Assembly (NCBI GenBank): GCA_016935755.1
Contig: JAFGQI010000162.1
Coordinates: 1-44,844, forward strand
Origin: Anaerolineales bacterium
GTDB taxonomy: Bacteria; Chloroflexota; Anaerolineae; Anaerolineales; UBA4823
DNA: 44,844 nt
Direction: 5' to 3'
Below, one piece after another: positions 16,402-24,767 of the stretch. The notes beneath the pieces were generated by a model. That model had not been told where the DNA came from. It made no database searches and saw only the letters and a program-made list of their open reading frames with translations. The number at the start of each line of letters is the position of its first letter. The stretch's first letter is position 1. The translations under genes were made by a program, and so were the position numbers.

Positions 16402-16408
16402 AGAAAAT

Positions 16409-17314
16409 CTATAAAGCCAGATATTCCGCCAGCGCCTTCTCTTCGCTCTCAGCCTCGAGCGGCAGCAAGGGCAGCCGCACCGCCCAGCGCGGCAGATGGT
16501 GCAGGCGGTGGATCAGCGCTTTATACACCGGCGGAGCAGGAGGATATTGATCCATCAACGTGCGAAACTCATCCAGCCGGGCCTGCACTGGAGCATCCCA
16601 CTGTCCGCGTTGGTAGGCCTCCCACACCAGCCGCAGATCAGGCGAGTGCAGGTTGGCCATGGCAGTGATGCAGCCGGAGGCGGAATGCTGCAGGGCGTGG
16701 CTGAAGAGCTTATCGTTGCCATTCAGCACCAGCAGGTCAGAGCCAAAATGATCGCCCAGCTTGCGCGCCTGCTCAGGGTCGCCAGAGGAGTCCTTGATCC
16801 CGGCGAAACGATCCGGGAAAGCCTGCAAAAGTCGCTCGAGCAGTTCCAGCGGAAGAGCCACCCCCGAAACCGGAGGGATATGATAGCCAAAGAGCGCGCC
16901 GCCGTGGGGAACAGCCTGGCGGATCACCTGGCTGAACCATGCAAACAGCCCATCCACTGAGACCTTCTTGAAATAGTAAGGCGGCAAAACCACCACACCA
17001 TCAAAGCCCAGGGTGAAGGCGCTGGCAGTCAGCTCGACGGTTTCCTGCAGGCTGGGGGTACCCGTGCCTGCCAGCAGGCGGAAATCGGGATGCCGGTCGC
17101 GGATGGGCAGCGCCGAGCGCAGCAGATCCAGGCGCTCTGCCGGAGAAAACGAAGGCCCTTCGCCGGTGGTGCCCAACAAGAGCGCCCCGTGGCAGCCGCG
17201 CTGTGCCAGAAAATCCAACAGCAGGCGGGTGTCCTCTAGCGCCAGGTCGCCATCTGGCCTCAAAGGGGTTAGCGCAGCGGCAAAAACGCCGCATAAATGG
17301 GGGAATCTGGTCAT
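16409..17314 (-). CDS. Dihydrodipicolinate synthase / N-acetylneuraminate lyase family aldolase
   Basis: The 301-residue TIM-barrel enzyme has LLGTTGEGPSFS (residues about 46-57), Schiff-base lysine K174 in AGIKDSSGD, and proton-relay tyrosine Y144 in FGYHIPP. These are the DapA/NanA-family hallmarks. DapA itself normally has GTTGE followed by a Thr-Thr pair and a conserved Arg; here the loop is GEGPSF, closer to KDG aldolase/other pyruvate aldolases. It may therefore condense or cleave a 2-keto sugar acid and not make lysine. The transcript is predicted to be leaderless (a -10 TATAAT six bases before the ATG). It is first in an operon with the large membrane protein and lipM. Confidence 0.87.
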   Translation of the reverse strand: MTRFPHLCGVFAAALTPLRPDGDLALEDTRLLLDFLAQRGCHGALLLGTTGEGPSFSPAERLDLLRSALPIRDRHPDFRLLAGTGTPSLQETVELTASAFTLGFDGVVVLPPYYFKKVSVDGLFAWFSQVIRQAVPHGGALFGYHIPPVSGVALPLELLERLLQAFPDRFAGIKDSSGDPEQARKLGDHFGSDLLVLNGNDKLFSHALQHSASGCITAMANLHSPDLRLVWEAYQRGQWDAPVQARLDEFRTLMDQYPPAPPVYKALIHRLHHLPRWAVRLPLLPLEAESEEKALAEYLAL

Positions 17315-17320
17315 AGGCTG

Positions 17321-17336
17321 ATTATACTGGATTATA
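17321..17336 (-). promoter_or_regulatory. Tandem -10 boxes of the aldolase operon
   Basis: On the minus strand, two TATAAT hexamers (17336-17331 and 17326-17321) are ten bases apart. The proximal one leaves exactly six bases before ATG 17314, so a transcript from it would begin at the start codon. No strong -35 is seen. Confidence 0.55.
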
Positions 17337-17383
17337 GCGCCCTTTCTTTGAGGTAGCGGAAGCTCAGAAAAACTCTTCGGCGT

Positions 17384-17818
17384 TCATCTCGCCTGGTCGT
17401 CATCCCAGTTCTCCATCATACCATCCGCATCGTACTCGCCCCACTTACCTTCTACAGTTGAGGCAAAGATCATGGCGTTAGTCCTTTCCACCTGTTTGAG
17501 CGCCTCTTGCACCGCTTCCTGGCGGCGCATGGCGGGCTCTGAGGAAGCTGCCTGGGATATGGCAGTGACCGCCAGGATGCGCACCTGGCGGATATCCGCC
17601 GCATGATATGGCGCCAGGCTGCCAGCTGTCTGACCCAGAATGGCCTGCGCCAGGGGAGTGCTGACGCCCAACAAGCCGGAATAAAAATCCGCCCGATCGT
17701 CTGACACCAGATCGAAAGCCAGATGTTCGCTCTCGCCAGCCTGGTTTACCAATTCAATCTCCACGTGCGTGTTGAGATCAACAACCTGTGGGGATGCATC
17801 CGGGTCACCTTGAACCAT
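17384..17818 (-). CDS. Free-standing GreA/GreB C-terminal (FKBP-like) domain protein
   Basis: The 144-residue protein aligns by eye with the C-terminal half of transcript-cleavage factor GreA: THVEIELVNQAGESEHLAFDLV, then FYSGLLGVSTPLAQAILGQTAGSLAPY and VRILAVT. The N-terminal coiled coil that reaches into RNA polymerase to cut RNA is absent. It therefore cannot act like GreA but might bind polymerase, as Rnk and other Gre-domain proteins do. The C-terminus is acidic (GEYDADGMMENWDDDQAR). ATG 17818 lies seven bases below the glycosyltransferase stop, with GAGGTG as ribosome binding site. A longer reading into the glycosyltransferase is rejected. Confidence 0.8.
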   Translation of the reverse strand: MVQGDPDASPQVVDLNTHVEIELVNQAGESEHLAFDLVSDDRADFYSGLLGVSTPLAQAILGQTAGSLAPYHAADIRQVRILAVTAISQAASSEPAMRRQEAVQEALKQVERTNAMIFASTVEGKWGEYDADGMMENWDDDQAR

Positions 17819-17825
17819 ATCCACC

Positions 17826-19994
17826 TCATCCAGACACTGCCGGCAGGAAATTCTCCTGCACCACCCTGTCCCAAGAAAGGTATTCCATTGCTGTCTGAGC
17901 CTGGCGTAAACGCTCCGATCGAGACACAGACAGCCTGCGGGAAAGGTCATGCGCCATACGAGCATACACATCATCCTCAATCTGCCCTAATGCGGCTAGA
18001 TCCACCTTGGCTGGCTCAACTCGTCCCTTTCGGCGGATGAAATTGCCAACCACGAATCCATTCGCAGCAGAATCTCGGGCGACACATTCCAGATGAAGCG
18101 CGCAGCCACACGCATCTGAAAGCACACAAACCGCCCCCGCGCTGAATGGCTCCAACGGGGCAATGCCGTAGGGTTCGTAGATCGAAAGGCCTAATTCAAC
18201 CTCTGTCCCCAGGCGCAGATGCTGGAAGGTGGTGCCGCCAGGGTCAAGCGCCCCTAACAGCTCCTTCGACCAGCCGAACTGATTGATATACAAGATATGG
18301 AAATGCCCTTCAAACCGGCGGTTGAATTGATAGATCACCTGCCAGAGAGCTTCTTCCGAACTTCTTAAATCGCCTCCTGAACCGTGATATTGATGTTCGA
18401 GCGGCCAGTTAAACCTCTGCGCCCAGGCTGCCACCTGCTTGCTGGTGGGCAGTGGTTTGGGCCGCACCAACCAGATAAACAGAACTTTTTTGTGGGGGTA
18501 TTCACTGGCGAAACGACGGCAAAACTCTACATTCCGCCAGGGCGCCTTGGATAACTCGCAGCGATTGACCGAAGTAAAGATAAGATCTGGCGTATGCCCA
18601 TCGAAAAAAGGACGGGCAAATTGTTTCAGCTGATCGTTGGCGCGCTGAACCAGATCGACCGACTCCACTTGAGCAGGGATTTCGCCAGCATACAGGCTGC
18701 TCAAGAACTGCTCCATGATGGGGTGATGCACTTTACTGCGGTTCTCCACATACCGCGTAACCTGCGTCACAAGATTGGGAACGCCGTTGGGACAGAGAGA
18801 AATCACCGGTTTCCCTATTCCCCGGCAGATCAACTCGGTTTCCTGTTTTACCCATTCACCCACTGCCAGGACGCGGTCAAAACGGGCCGCTTGCTGGTTG
18901 ATGCGATGGTAATAGATATCCGCAAATCCCTGGCTGCCGGGGAATAATTTCGCCAGGGTCTGGTCAGCAGGAATCTGCCGGAGCAGATTATAGAAGGCTA
19001 CATCGTGCCCATCAGGATGGCAGACCGGTTTCAACAAATCAAATTTATCTTGCATCACCCCTTCGACCAGCATACGCGCCAGCCGCGCTTCGTGGGCAAA
19101 ATAGATGCTGCGCGCTGGCGGAAGAGGCGTTTTACTGGAGCGGGTGTCCAATTCCATCGCCCAATACAGAGGGACGCCGATCCAATCATGAGCAAAGAAG
19201 ACCCAATCTTCTCTGTTCAGGCCCCATTCTTCCTGCAGGATCGCCTTGGCTGCCAGCCACAGAGCTGGCGCCGCATACAGATAAAACTGCAGCTCGATCA
19301 GGTAATGGTTGTGCCGGTAAAAATCCTGGAAAGAGTCAAGCTCGTGGATGGGCGGGAAGCTCCCACGACCATTGATAAAATGAATGCCCCCAGGGACTGG
19401 CTGCCCACTCACATCCAGCAGCCGGATATCCACCAAATCCGTCTCCAACTGCGGATCGGCGCGTAATAACCTGTCCAGGGCATGATCAGCGCCGGAACTA
19501 ATCGCCGGAAAACTCTCATAAAATGGCAGGTTGAAAGCAAGCCTTTTTAGCCCTCTGCGGTAGCTGCGGATCGCAGATGATTTGACCCCCTGAGGATTGG
19601 CTAATAAAACGTATGCCCAGGTTCCAGCAGAGGCTCCACCCACCAGGCGCTGACCAAAAACGAGGCGGACGCCAAAACGCCTGGATATTTTCCTTAGCAG
19701 CTGGCACGTGCTTCCCTTCAGTGGGACTAATTGATCCGGGGTCGGTTGACCAAGCGCCTGGAAGAGATCCTCCGTGTTTGTATCGAAATATACGCGCCAG
19801 CGCTGTGGGTCATCTAATGGGCTGTTGAGGGGAAAATGATATGCTCCAACCAGCAGGTCTCGCGAGAACACATGTCTATACGCAGACAGAGGCAGGATGC
19901 CATCCAGAACCGCCCCAATTCCAGCAATCTTTTCGGCTGCTTCGTGAGTTGAATGTAGCGCTGCCAGAGGTGGTGTATGTTCCGGGCCCATCAT
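17826..19994 (-). CDS. Glycogen-synthase-like glycosyltransferase
   Basis: The 722-residue protein begins with THEAAEKIAGIGAVLDGIL, which resembles the N-terminal acceptor loop of glycogen synthases. It carries WVFFAHDWIGVPLYW and PVISLCPNGVPN mid-sequence. The C-terminal donor site is EPYGIAPLEPFSAG (about residues 603-617), with the E-x7-E pattern of GT-B retaining glycosyltransferases, followed by VCVLSDACGC. It is longer than bacterial GlgA (about 480). Long inserts in the first half recall eukaryotic-type GT3 enzymes. The nearby GH13 amylases and sugar-binding protein fit a role in alpha-glucan storage. An AGGAG site precedes ATG 19994. The gene after it is a Gre-domain protein. Confidence 0.78.
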   Translation of the reverse strand: MMGPEHTPPLAALHSTHEAAEKIAGIGAVLDGILPLSAYRHVFSRDLLVGAYHFPLNSPLDDPQRWRVYFDTNTEDLFQALGQPTPDQLVPLKGSTCQLLRKISRRFGVRLVFGQRLVGGASAGTWAYVLLANPQGVKSSAIRSYRRGLKRLAFNLPFYESFPAISSGADHALDRLLRADPQLETDLVDIRLLDVSGQPVPGGIHFINGRGSFPPIHELDSFQDFYRHNHYLIELQFYLYAAPALWLAAKAILQEEWGLNREDWVFFAHDWIGVPLYWAMELDTRSSKTPLPPARSIYFAHEARLARMLVEGVMQDKFDLLKPVCHPDGHDVAFYNLLRQIPADQTLAKLFPGSQGFADIYYHRINQQAARFDRVLAVGEWVKQETELICRGIGKPVISLCPNGVPNLVTQVTRYVENRSKVHHPIMEQFLSSLYAGEIPAQVESVDLVQRANDQLKQFARPFFDGHTPDLIFTSVNRCELSKAPWRNVEFCRRFASEYPHKKVLFIWLVRPKPLPTSKQVAAWAQRFNWPLEHQYHGSGGDLRSSEEALWQVIYQFNRRFEGHFHILYINQFGWSKELLGALDPGGTTFQHLRLGTEVELGLSIYEPYGIAPLEPFSAGAVCVLSDACGCALHLECVARDSAANGFVVGNFIRRKGRVEPAKVDLAALGQIEDDVYARMAHDLSRRLSVSRSERLRQAQTAMEYLSWDRVVQENFLPAVSG

Positions 19995-20112
19995 CTGCTC
20001 CTGTGCGCCGTGCGCATCCTTCCCATTCTATCATCAGTAGGCAAAAAATGCTCACAAATGGTCAAATCCCAGATGGCGCGATCTCTGTCAGGCTCAAAGC
20101 CAGCCTATCGCC

Positions 20113-20141
20113 TTGCACAACTTCCCTAACCCTGGTATATT
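20113..20141 (+). promoter_or_regulatory. Promoter of the esterase-amylase-binding protein operon
   Basis: TTGCAC (20113-20118) and TATATT (20136-20141) are 17 bases apart, 51 bases before ATG 20192. The divergent glycosyltransferase gene is on the other side of the 197-base gap; no clear promoter for it was found. Confidence 0.6.
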
Positions 20142-20191
20142 GAGGGAACAAACAGATCAAAAAATTCCAACACCCTTTGCTGGAGAGAAAT

Positions 20192-21241
20192 ATGAATAAA
20201 ACCTCTCGGGAGCGTCTGTATCTTGAAGGAAACCCAGTATTGGATGGTCAGCGCGCTTCTTTTGTTTGGCTGGGTGAGCAGGCGCCAGATTTATCCGCTG
20301 ACTTCACCGATTGGCAGCGCGGCGCGCCAGTGCAGCTGGAGCAGGTCAGCCCAGGAACCTGGGTTTACCAGATCCAACTCGATCCAAAAGCCTACATCGA
20401 ATACTCCTTCATGCGCGGAGATGAACGCCTGCTCGACCCTTTCAACCCACGCACCACCCCGAACGGCGTCGGCGACACCAACAACTATTTCTACCTGCCC
20501 GGTGGTCAGCCAACCAGCCTGGCGCGGCGCAAAACGGGCCGGCTGCAGGGAGAAGTCACCCGCCACCAGGTGCCGTCAGACGGGCTGACGACCAGCCGCA
20601 GGCGCACTGTCTATCTATACCGGCCCCCCACCCCCGGCCCATATCCACTGGTGGTGGTCTGGGATGGCCTGGATTACCTGCGCCGGGCGCGCTTGCCGGT
20701 GATCGTGGACAACCTGATTGCTGAGGGGCGCATCCAGCCGGTGGCTCTGGTGATGATCCAGAACAGTAAGACTGCCCGCATGCTGGAATATGGCGCCTCC
20801 GATATCACCCTGGGTTTTCTGATGGATAATGTCCTGCCCCTGGCGCAGGTGCATCTGGACTTGCTGGATGTTGCCAGCCACCCTGGCGCTTTTGGGGTGC
20901 TCGGCGCTTCGATGGGAGGCTTGATGGCGATGTACACGGGCTGCCGTTTGCCACAGGTGTTTGGCAAAGTCCTCAGCCAGTCCGGCGCCTTCAGTATAGC
21001 CGGGCGCGACCTGGTGATCTTCGATCTGCTCCGGCACATCCCCAACCTGCCAATCCAAATCTGGATGGATGTTGGTCTCTATGATTTCAAATCCTTGCTG
21101 GCGGCGAATCGCAAGCTGAAGCTGGCGCTTGAAGAGAGAGGCTGCCGCTTCAGCTACCGAGAATACCCCGCCGGTCACAACTATCCCGCCTGGCGTGATG
21201 AGGTCTGGCGCGGCCTTGAATATCTGTATCCCGCCAGATAA
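20192..21241 (+). CDS. Enterochelin-esterase-like hydrolase with N-terminal E-set domain
   Basis: The 349-residue protein has an N-terminal immunoglobulin-like domain of the CBM48/Fes type (FVWLGEQAPDLSADFTDW, residues about 24-41, to about 105). The alpha/beta-hydrolase esterase_D-like domain has nucleophile S240 in LGASMGGL, a likely acid D298 and H329 in GHNYPAW. No signal peptide is present, so it is cytoplasmic. Relatives hydrolyse enterochelin or other esters; here the link to GH13 genes suggests a carbohydrate-ester substrate. ATG 20192 has GGAGAG upstream; the TTG at 20177 is rejected. The amylase gene follows within six bases. Confidence 0.85.
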   Translation: MNKTSRERLYLEGNPVLDGQRASFVWLGEQAPDLSADFTDWQRGAPVQLEQVSPGTWVYQIQLDPKAYIEYSFMRGDERLLDPFNPRTTPNGVGDTNNYFYLPGGQPTSLARRKTGRLQGEVTRHQVPSDGLTTSRRRTVYLYRPPTPGPYPLVVVWDGLDYLRRARLPVIVDNLIAEGRIQPVALVMIQNSKTARMLEYGASDITLGFLMDNVLPLAQVHLDLLDVASHPGAFGVLGASMGGLMAMYTGCRLPQVFGKVLSQSGAFSIAGRDLVIFDLLRHIPNLPIQIWMDVGLYDFKSLLAANRKLKLALEERGCRFSYREYPAGHNYPAWRDEVWRGLEYLYPAR

Positions 21242-21247
21242 GTGGCT

Positions 21248-22927
21248 ATGCGGAACATTCTTCGTCATCATATCATTGTTCCTCCCTGGCTGAGCGCCAT
21301 GCTCGTCCTGGGTCTATGGCTTACCAACTGCACCCCCCGCTACGCTGCCCCCTCCCCGGCCTCGCCTGTCTCCGGGCTGCCCACCGGTACTGGCGGACAG
21401 CCCTGGTGGAATGATACGGTCTTCTACCAGATCTTTGTGCGCTCCTTCTATGACAGCGACGGGGATGGCAGCGGCGACCTGAAAGGGATTTTGTCAAAGC
21501 TGGACTACCTCAACGACGGCGATCCAGCTGCAAACGATGATCTGGGCGTCACCGGGCTGTGGCTGATGCCGATCCATCCGGCTACTTCCTATCACGGCTA
21601 TGATGTCACCGATTACTACGCCATCCACCCCGACTATGGCTCGCTGGATGATTTCAAGCTGCTGCTGGCGGAGGCGCACCAGCGCGGCATGCGGGTGATT
21701 ATTGATCTGGTGCTCAACCACACCTCCTGCCAGCACCCCTGGTTTCAATCCGCACAGGATCCTGCCTCTACCTACCGTGATTGGTACGTTTGGTCGCAGA
21801 CTGAGCCAGTTGGTTCCGGCTGGCATCCTTCCGATGCTGGCTTTTACTTCGGCATCTTCCAGGAATGCATGCCTGACCTGAACTACACCAACCCGCAAGT
21901 CGAAGCTGAAATGAAGAACGTGGTGCGCTTCTGGCTGGAAGAGGTGGGCGTGGATGGCTTCCGGCTGGATGCCGCCAAGCACCTGATCGAGCAGGGCAGC
22001 ATTCAGTCGCACTCCCCCGCCACGCATACCTGGTACGAGGGCTTCCGCTCCGATTACAAGGCGATCAATCCGCAGGCGCTGACCGTGGGCGAAGTATGGG
22101 ACAGCAGTGTGGCGGTCAAAGCGTATCTGGAAGGGGAAGAGCTGGATCTGGCCTTCTCCTTTGACCTGGCGAAAGCCTGGATCCTCAGCGCCCGCCTGGG
22201 CAAGGCGGAGGAGGCTGCCAGCCTGCTGAAGCGCGAGGCGGGTCTGTTCCACCCGAACCAGTTTGCTGTCTTTTTGACCAACCACGATCAGGATCGCATC
22301 ATGACTCTGCTGGCGGACGAGATGCAGAAAGGCAAGATTGCCGCCAGCATGCTGCTGACCGCCCCTGGCGTGCCATTCATCTACTATGGCGAAGAAATCG
22401 GTATGCTGGGCAAGAAGCCCGACGAGATGATTCGCACCCCCATGCAGTGGTCTGCGCAGCCAAACGGGGGCTTCACCAATGGGCAGCCCTGGGAGGCGGT
22501 GAACCCAGACTTCACCACCAAGAATGTCGCCGCCCAGTCCAAAGAGACGGGCTCCCTGCTCAACCACTACCGCAAGCTGATCCACCTGCGCCGCCAGTAC
22601 GCCGCACTGCGCATTGGCGGCTATCTGCCCGTGACTGCCAGCCAGCCCTCCATACTTGCTTTTCTACGTCACAGCTCCTCGCCGGACGAAACCCTGCTGG
22701 TGATCATCAACCTGGCCTCCGAACCGGTGAGCGATTTTAGCCTGTCCTTACCGGAGGGGCCGCTGTTGGGTTCCTACCGCATTGCTCCTGTCCTGGCAGA
22801 GATGAAGCTGGATGGCTTCACCGAAAACCTGCCAGCCACCTCCACCGGCGGGTTTGGGGAATACCGCCCGATGACCTCCCTGCCAGCCTTCAGCACGATA
22901 ATCCTACAGCTGCTGCCTGTTGAGTAA
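21248..22927 (+). CDS. Membrane-anchored GH13 alpha-amylase
   Basis: The 559-residue lipoprotein has a signal peptide ending in LTNC (Cys about 28); N at -1 is less usual than G/A/S. A GH13 barrel follows. Region I is DLVLNH (153-158). Region II is GFRLD with nucleophile D241. Region III is VGEVW with E282. Region IV is TNHD with D347. The SFYDSDGDGSGDLKG start is like secreted alpha-amylases and alpha-glucosidases. As an anchored enzyme outside the membrane it would cut starch or maltodextrins so that the binding protein downstream can capture the products. A GTG at 21242 is in frame; ATG 21248 is preferred. The stop is eight bases from the next gene. Confidence 0.92.
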   Translation: MRNILRHHIIVPPWLSAMLVLGLWLTNCTPRYAAPSPASPVSGLPTGTGGQPWWNDTVFYQIFVRSFYDSDGDGSGDLKGILSKLDYLNDGDPAANDDLGVTGLWLMPIHPATSYHGYDVTDYYAIHPDYGSLDDFKLLLAEAHQRGMRVIIDLVLNHTSCQHPWFQSAQDPASTYRDWYVWSQTEPVGSGWHPSDAGFYFGIFQECMPDLNYTNPQVEAEMKNVVRFWLEEVGVDGFRLDAAKHLIEQGSIQSHSPATHTWYEGFRSDYKAINPQALTVGEVWDSSVAVKAYLEGEELDLAFSFDLAKAWILSARLGKAEEAASLLKREAGLFHPNQFAVFLTNHDQDRIMTLLADEMQKGKIAASMLLTAPGVPFIYYGEEIGMLGKKPDEMIRTPMQWSAQPNGGFTNGQPWEAVNPDFTTKNVAAQSKETGSLLNHYRKLIHLRRQYAALRIGGYLPVTASQPSILAFLRHSSSPDETLLVIINLASEPVSDFSLSLPEGPLLGSYRIAPVLAEMKLDGFTENLPATSTGGFGEYRPMTSLPAFSTIILQLLPVE

Positions 22928-22935
22928 AAAAAACG

Positions 22936-24291
22936 ATGAATAAGCAGAAACCTCCTTTTTTATATGGCTTTCTTTGCCTGGCGATTGCCCTGACTTCTTG
23001 CAGTCAATTGGGTTTTTCCAACACGCCCACATCCACCTCCCTGCCATCGCCCACAATCCCACCCACCCGCCCAGCCACTGCGGAGCCCACCCCCACCGAG
23101 GCGATCACCCAGGGCACGATCTCCATCTGGCACAGTCTCTCCGAGAGCGAAACCCCCGCTCTGGTGCAAATCATCAAGAACTTCCAACCCCTCTATCCCA
23201 ATGTGTATTTTGACGTGTTGTATGTTCCCGAACAATATCTGCAAGAGCGCTATATCACTGAAGCCAGAGAGGGCAGCGGTCCCAACCTGCTGCTGGCTCC
23301 TGCCGATTGGGGGCCTGCCCTGTATGATGCGGGCTCGGTAGCCAACCTGATGAGCCTGGTGCAAGAAGATCTGCTGGCTGCGATCAGTGCACCCGCCCTG
23401 GAGCAGGGCTTGTTCCACGGTATGCTGATCGGTCTGCCTTACAGCATATCTGGGGTGGTGCTCTACCGCAACAAGGATATCCTCACCCTGCAGGCTGACA
23501 CCTTCGAAGAATTGGCTACCTTTGCCCAATCATCCACCCAGGGCGAAATCGTCGGCGCAGTGCTTGAGCGCAGCTTTCTTTATTCCGGCGCACATCTGAT
23601 CGGAATCGGCGGGCAGCTGATGGACACCAATGGAAATCCGCTGTTCAACGATATCAGCGGGGCGGCCTGGGTCGAACTGCTGCGCTCGTTTTCCAGCGCT
23701 GGCGCGCCAACCTTCCTGACCGACTCGGATTTGCAGGCCTTCAAGGAAGGGCGAGCAGGTTGGATCATCGACGGCACCTGGAACCTTGCCGAGATCACCG
23801 CAGCCCTGGGGCCAGAAAAAGTAGCCATTGACCCCTGGCCCAGTTTCGGCGCAGGGCGCCTATCGGGTTTTGTCATGGCGCAGAACCTTTTTATCAACAG
23901 CCACACGAGCGACCATCAGCTGGATGCGACCTGGAAATTTATCGTGCATCTGCTCTCAGCCGAATCGCAAGCCTACCTGGCGGAAGTTGGCCGCATTCCT
24001 GCGGTTACCGGCGTCCAGGTTCCCAACACCAGCCAGGGAGCGTTGATTTCCCAGGCGGTGACAGCCCTGGCAGGGGGGACATCCTATCCGATCCTGCCTG
24101 TGATGGATGTCTATACTACACAATTGGATGCGGCTCTACGGTTAATATTCGAGACCGGCGCCACCCCCCTGGCGGCGCTGAATGATGCCAGCAATACCGT
24201 CCAGATCAACCTGACTGGCCTGCCCGTCCCGACCACCATCCCAATCACCACCCCGCTCACCATGACCATCACTTTAACGCCCACACCGTAA
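22936..24291 (+). CDS. Sugar ABC transporter substrate-binding lipoprotein (maltodextrin-type)
   Basis: The 451-residue lipoprotein (lipobox ALTSC) has a short Pro/Thr-rich stalk, then an extracellular solute-binding fold of family 1: GTISIWHSLSESETPALVQIIKNFQ (about 56-80), PNLLLAPADWGPALYDAGSVANL (about 116-138), GLPYSISGVVLYRNKDIL (about 166-183) and GRAGWIIDGTWNLAEI (about 274-289). It captures maltodextrins or other sugars for an ABC importer. No permease or ATPase gene is in the window, so the transporter must be encoded elsewhere. A second TP tail at the C-terminus (TLTPTP) is odd for a binding protein. The gene order amylase-binding protein supports a starch-uptake role. Confidence 0.88.
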   Translation: MNKQKPPFLYGFLCLAIALTSCSQLGFSNTPTSTSLPSPTIPPTRPATAEPTPTEAITQGTISIWHSLSESETPALVQIIKNFQPLYPNVYFDVLYVPEQYLQERYITEAREGSGPNLLLAPADWGPALYDAGSVANLMSLVQEDLLAAISAPALEQGLFHGMLIGLPYSISGVVLYRNKDILTLQADTFEELATFAQSSTQGEIVGAVLERSFLYSGAHLIGIGGQLMDTNGNPLFNDISGAAWVELLRSFSSAGAPTFLTDSDLQAFKEGRAGWIIDGTWNLAEITAALGPEKVAIDPWPSFGAGRLSGFVMAQNLFINSHTSDHQLDATWKFIVHLLSAESQAYLAEVGRIPAVTGVQVPNTSQGALISQAVTALAGGTSYPILPVMDVYTTQLDAALRLIFETGATPLAALNDASNTVQINLTGLPVPTTIPITTPLTMTITLTPTP

Positions 24292-24390
24292 AAATGTTGA
24301 GGCGGGCTGTGCTCGCCTGTACACGCCCAATATCCCCTTTTGAGCCGCAGCACATCCGAACCTGGTACAGCTACTCTTAAGATGTGTCAA

Positions 24391-24419
24391 TTGACTGATC
24401 TCAGGTATGACAGTATACA
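24391..24419 (+). promoter_or_regulatory. Promoter of the 2-oxoacid:ferredoxin oxidoreductase operon
   Basis: TTGACT (24391-24396) and TATACA (24414-24419) are 17 bases apart. The leader to ATG 24509 is about 85 bases with AGGAGG just before the start. The 217-base gap between 24291 and 24509 shows no other gene; a weak AGGCG/CGCCT hairpin near 24300-24320 lacks a U-tract. Confidence 0.6.
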
Positions 24420-24508
24420 CTACCCAAACGAGTCAGGTCGGAGCATAATAGGATAAGAAAGGTTAGATTTTTTATCCACACGGACTCGATCTGGTCAGGA
24501 GGTAAAGA

Positions 24509-24757
24509 ATGGCGGTTAAAGGTTGGATTGAGGTAAGCGAAGTTTATTGTAAAGGGTGTGAGTTGTGTGTGCAACAATGTCCGCAAGGGGTGATGGCGCT
24601 GGATATGGAGCGGCTGACGCCGAAAGGCTACCATCCAGTTCACTTGGTGAAGGAAGGCTGCACGGGATGTGGGATCTGCGCATTGGTTTGCCCTGAAGCC
24701 GCCCTGACTGTTTATCGCGAGACGCCGGTGCGCGCAGACGCCCGCGTCAATCCTTAG
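24509..24757 (+). CDS. 2-oxoacid:ferredoxin oxidoreductase, ferredoxin-like (delta) subunit
   Basis: The 82-residue protein has two 4Fe-4S clusters. The cysteines are at 14, 17, 20, 24 (YCKGCELCVQQCPQG) and 51, 54, 57, 61 (CTGCGICALVCPEAA). It passes electrons from the catalytic subunits to a soluble ferredoxin. It is first in the operon, ten bases before the alpha-subunit gene, with a perfect ribosome binding site. Confidence 0.93.
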   Translation: MAVKGWIEVSEVYCKGCELCVQQCPQGVMALDMERLTPKGYHPVHLVKEGCTGCGICALVCPEAALTVYRETPVRADARVNP

Positions 24758-24767
24758 GAGGATAATC

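Noticed and set aside
15784..16668. 294-codon plus-strand frame with Gly/Arg-rich end
   Set aside because: Its low-complexity Gly/Arg part is the complement of the TP-rich stalk codons of the minus-strand gene.
21494..22585. 363-codon open frame antisense to the anchored amylase
   Set aside because: It is the shadow of a high-GC codon pattern; the plus-strand frame has all four GH13 regions.
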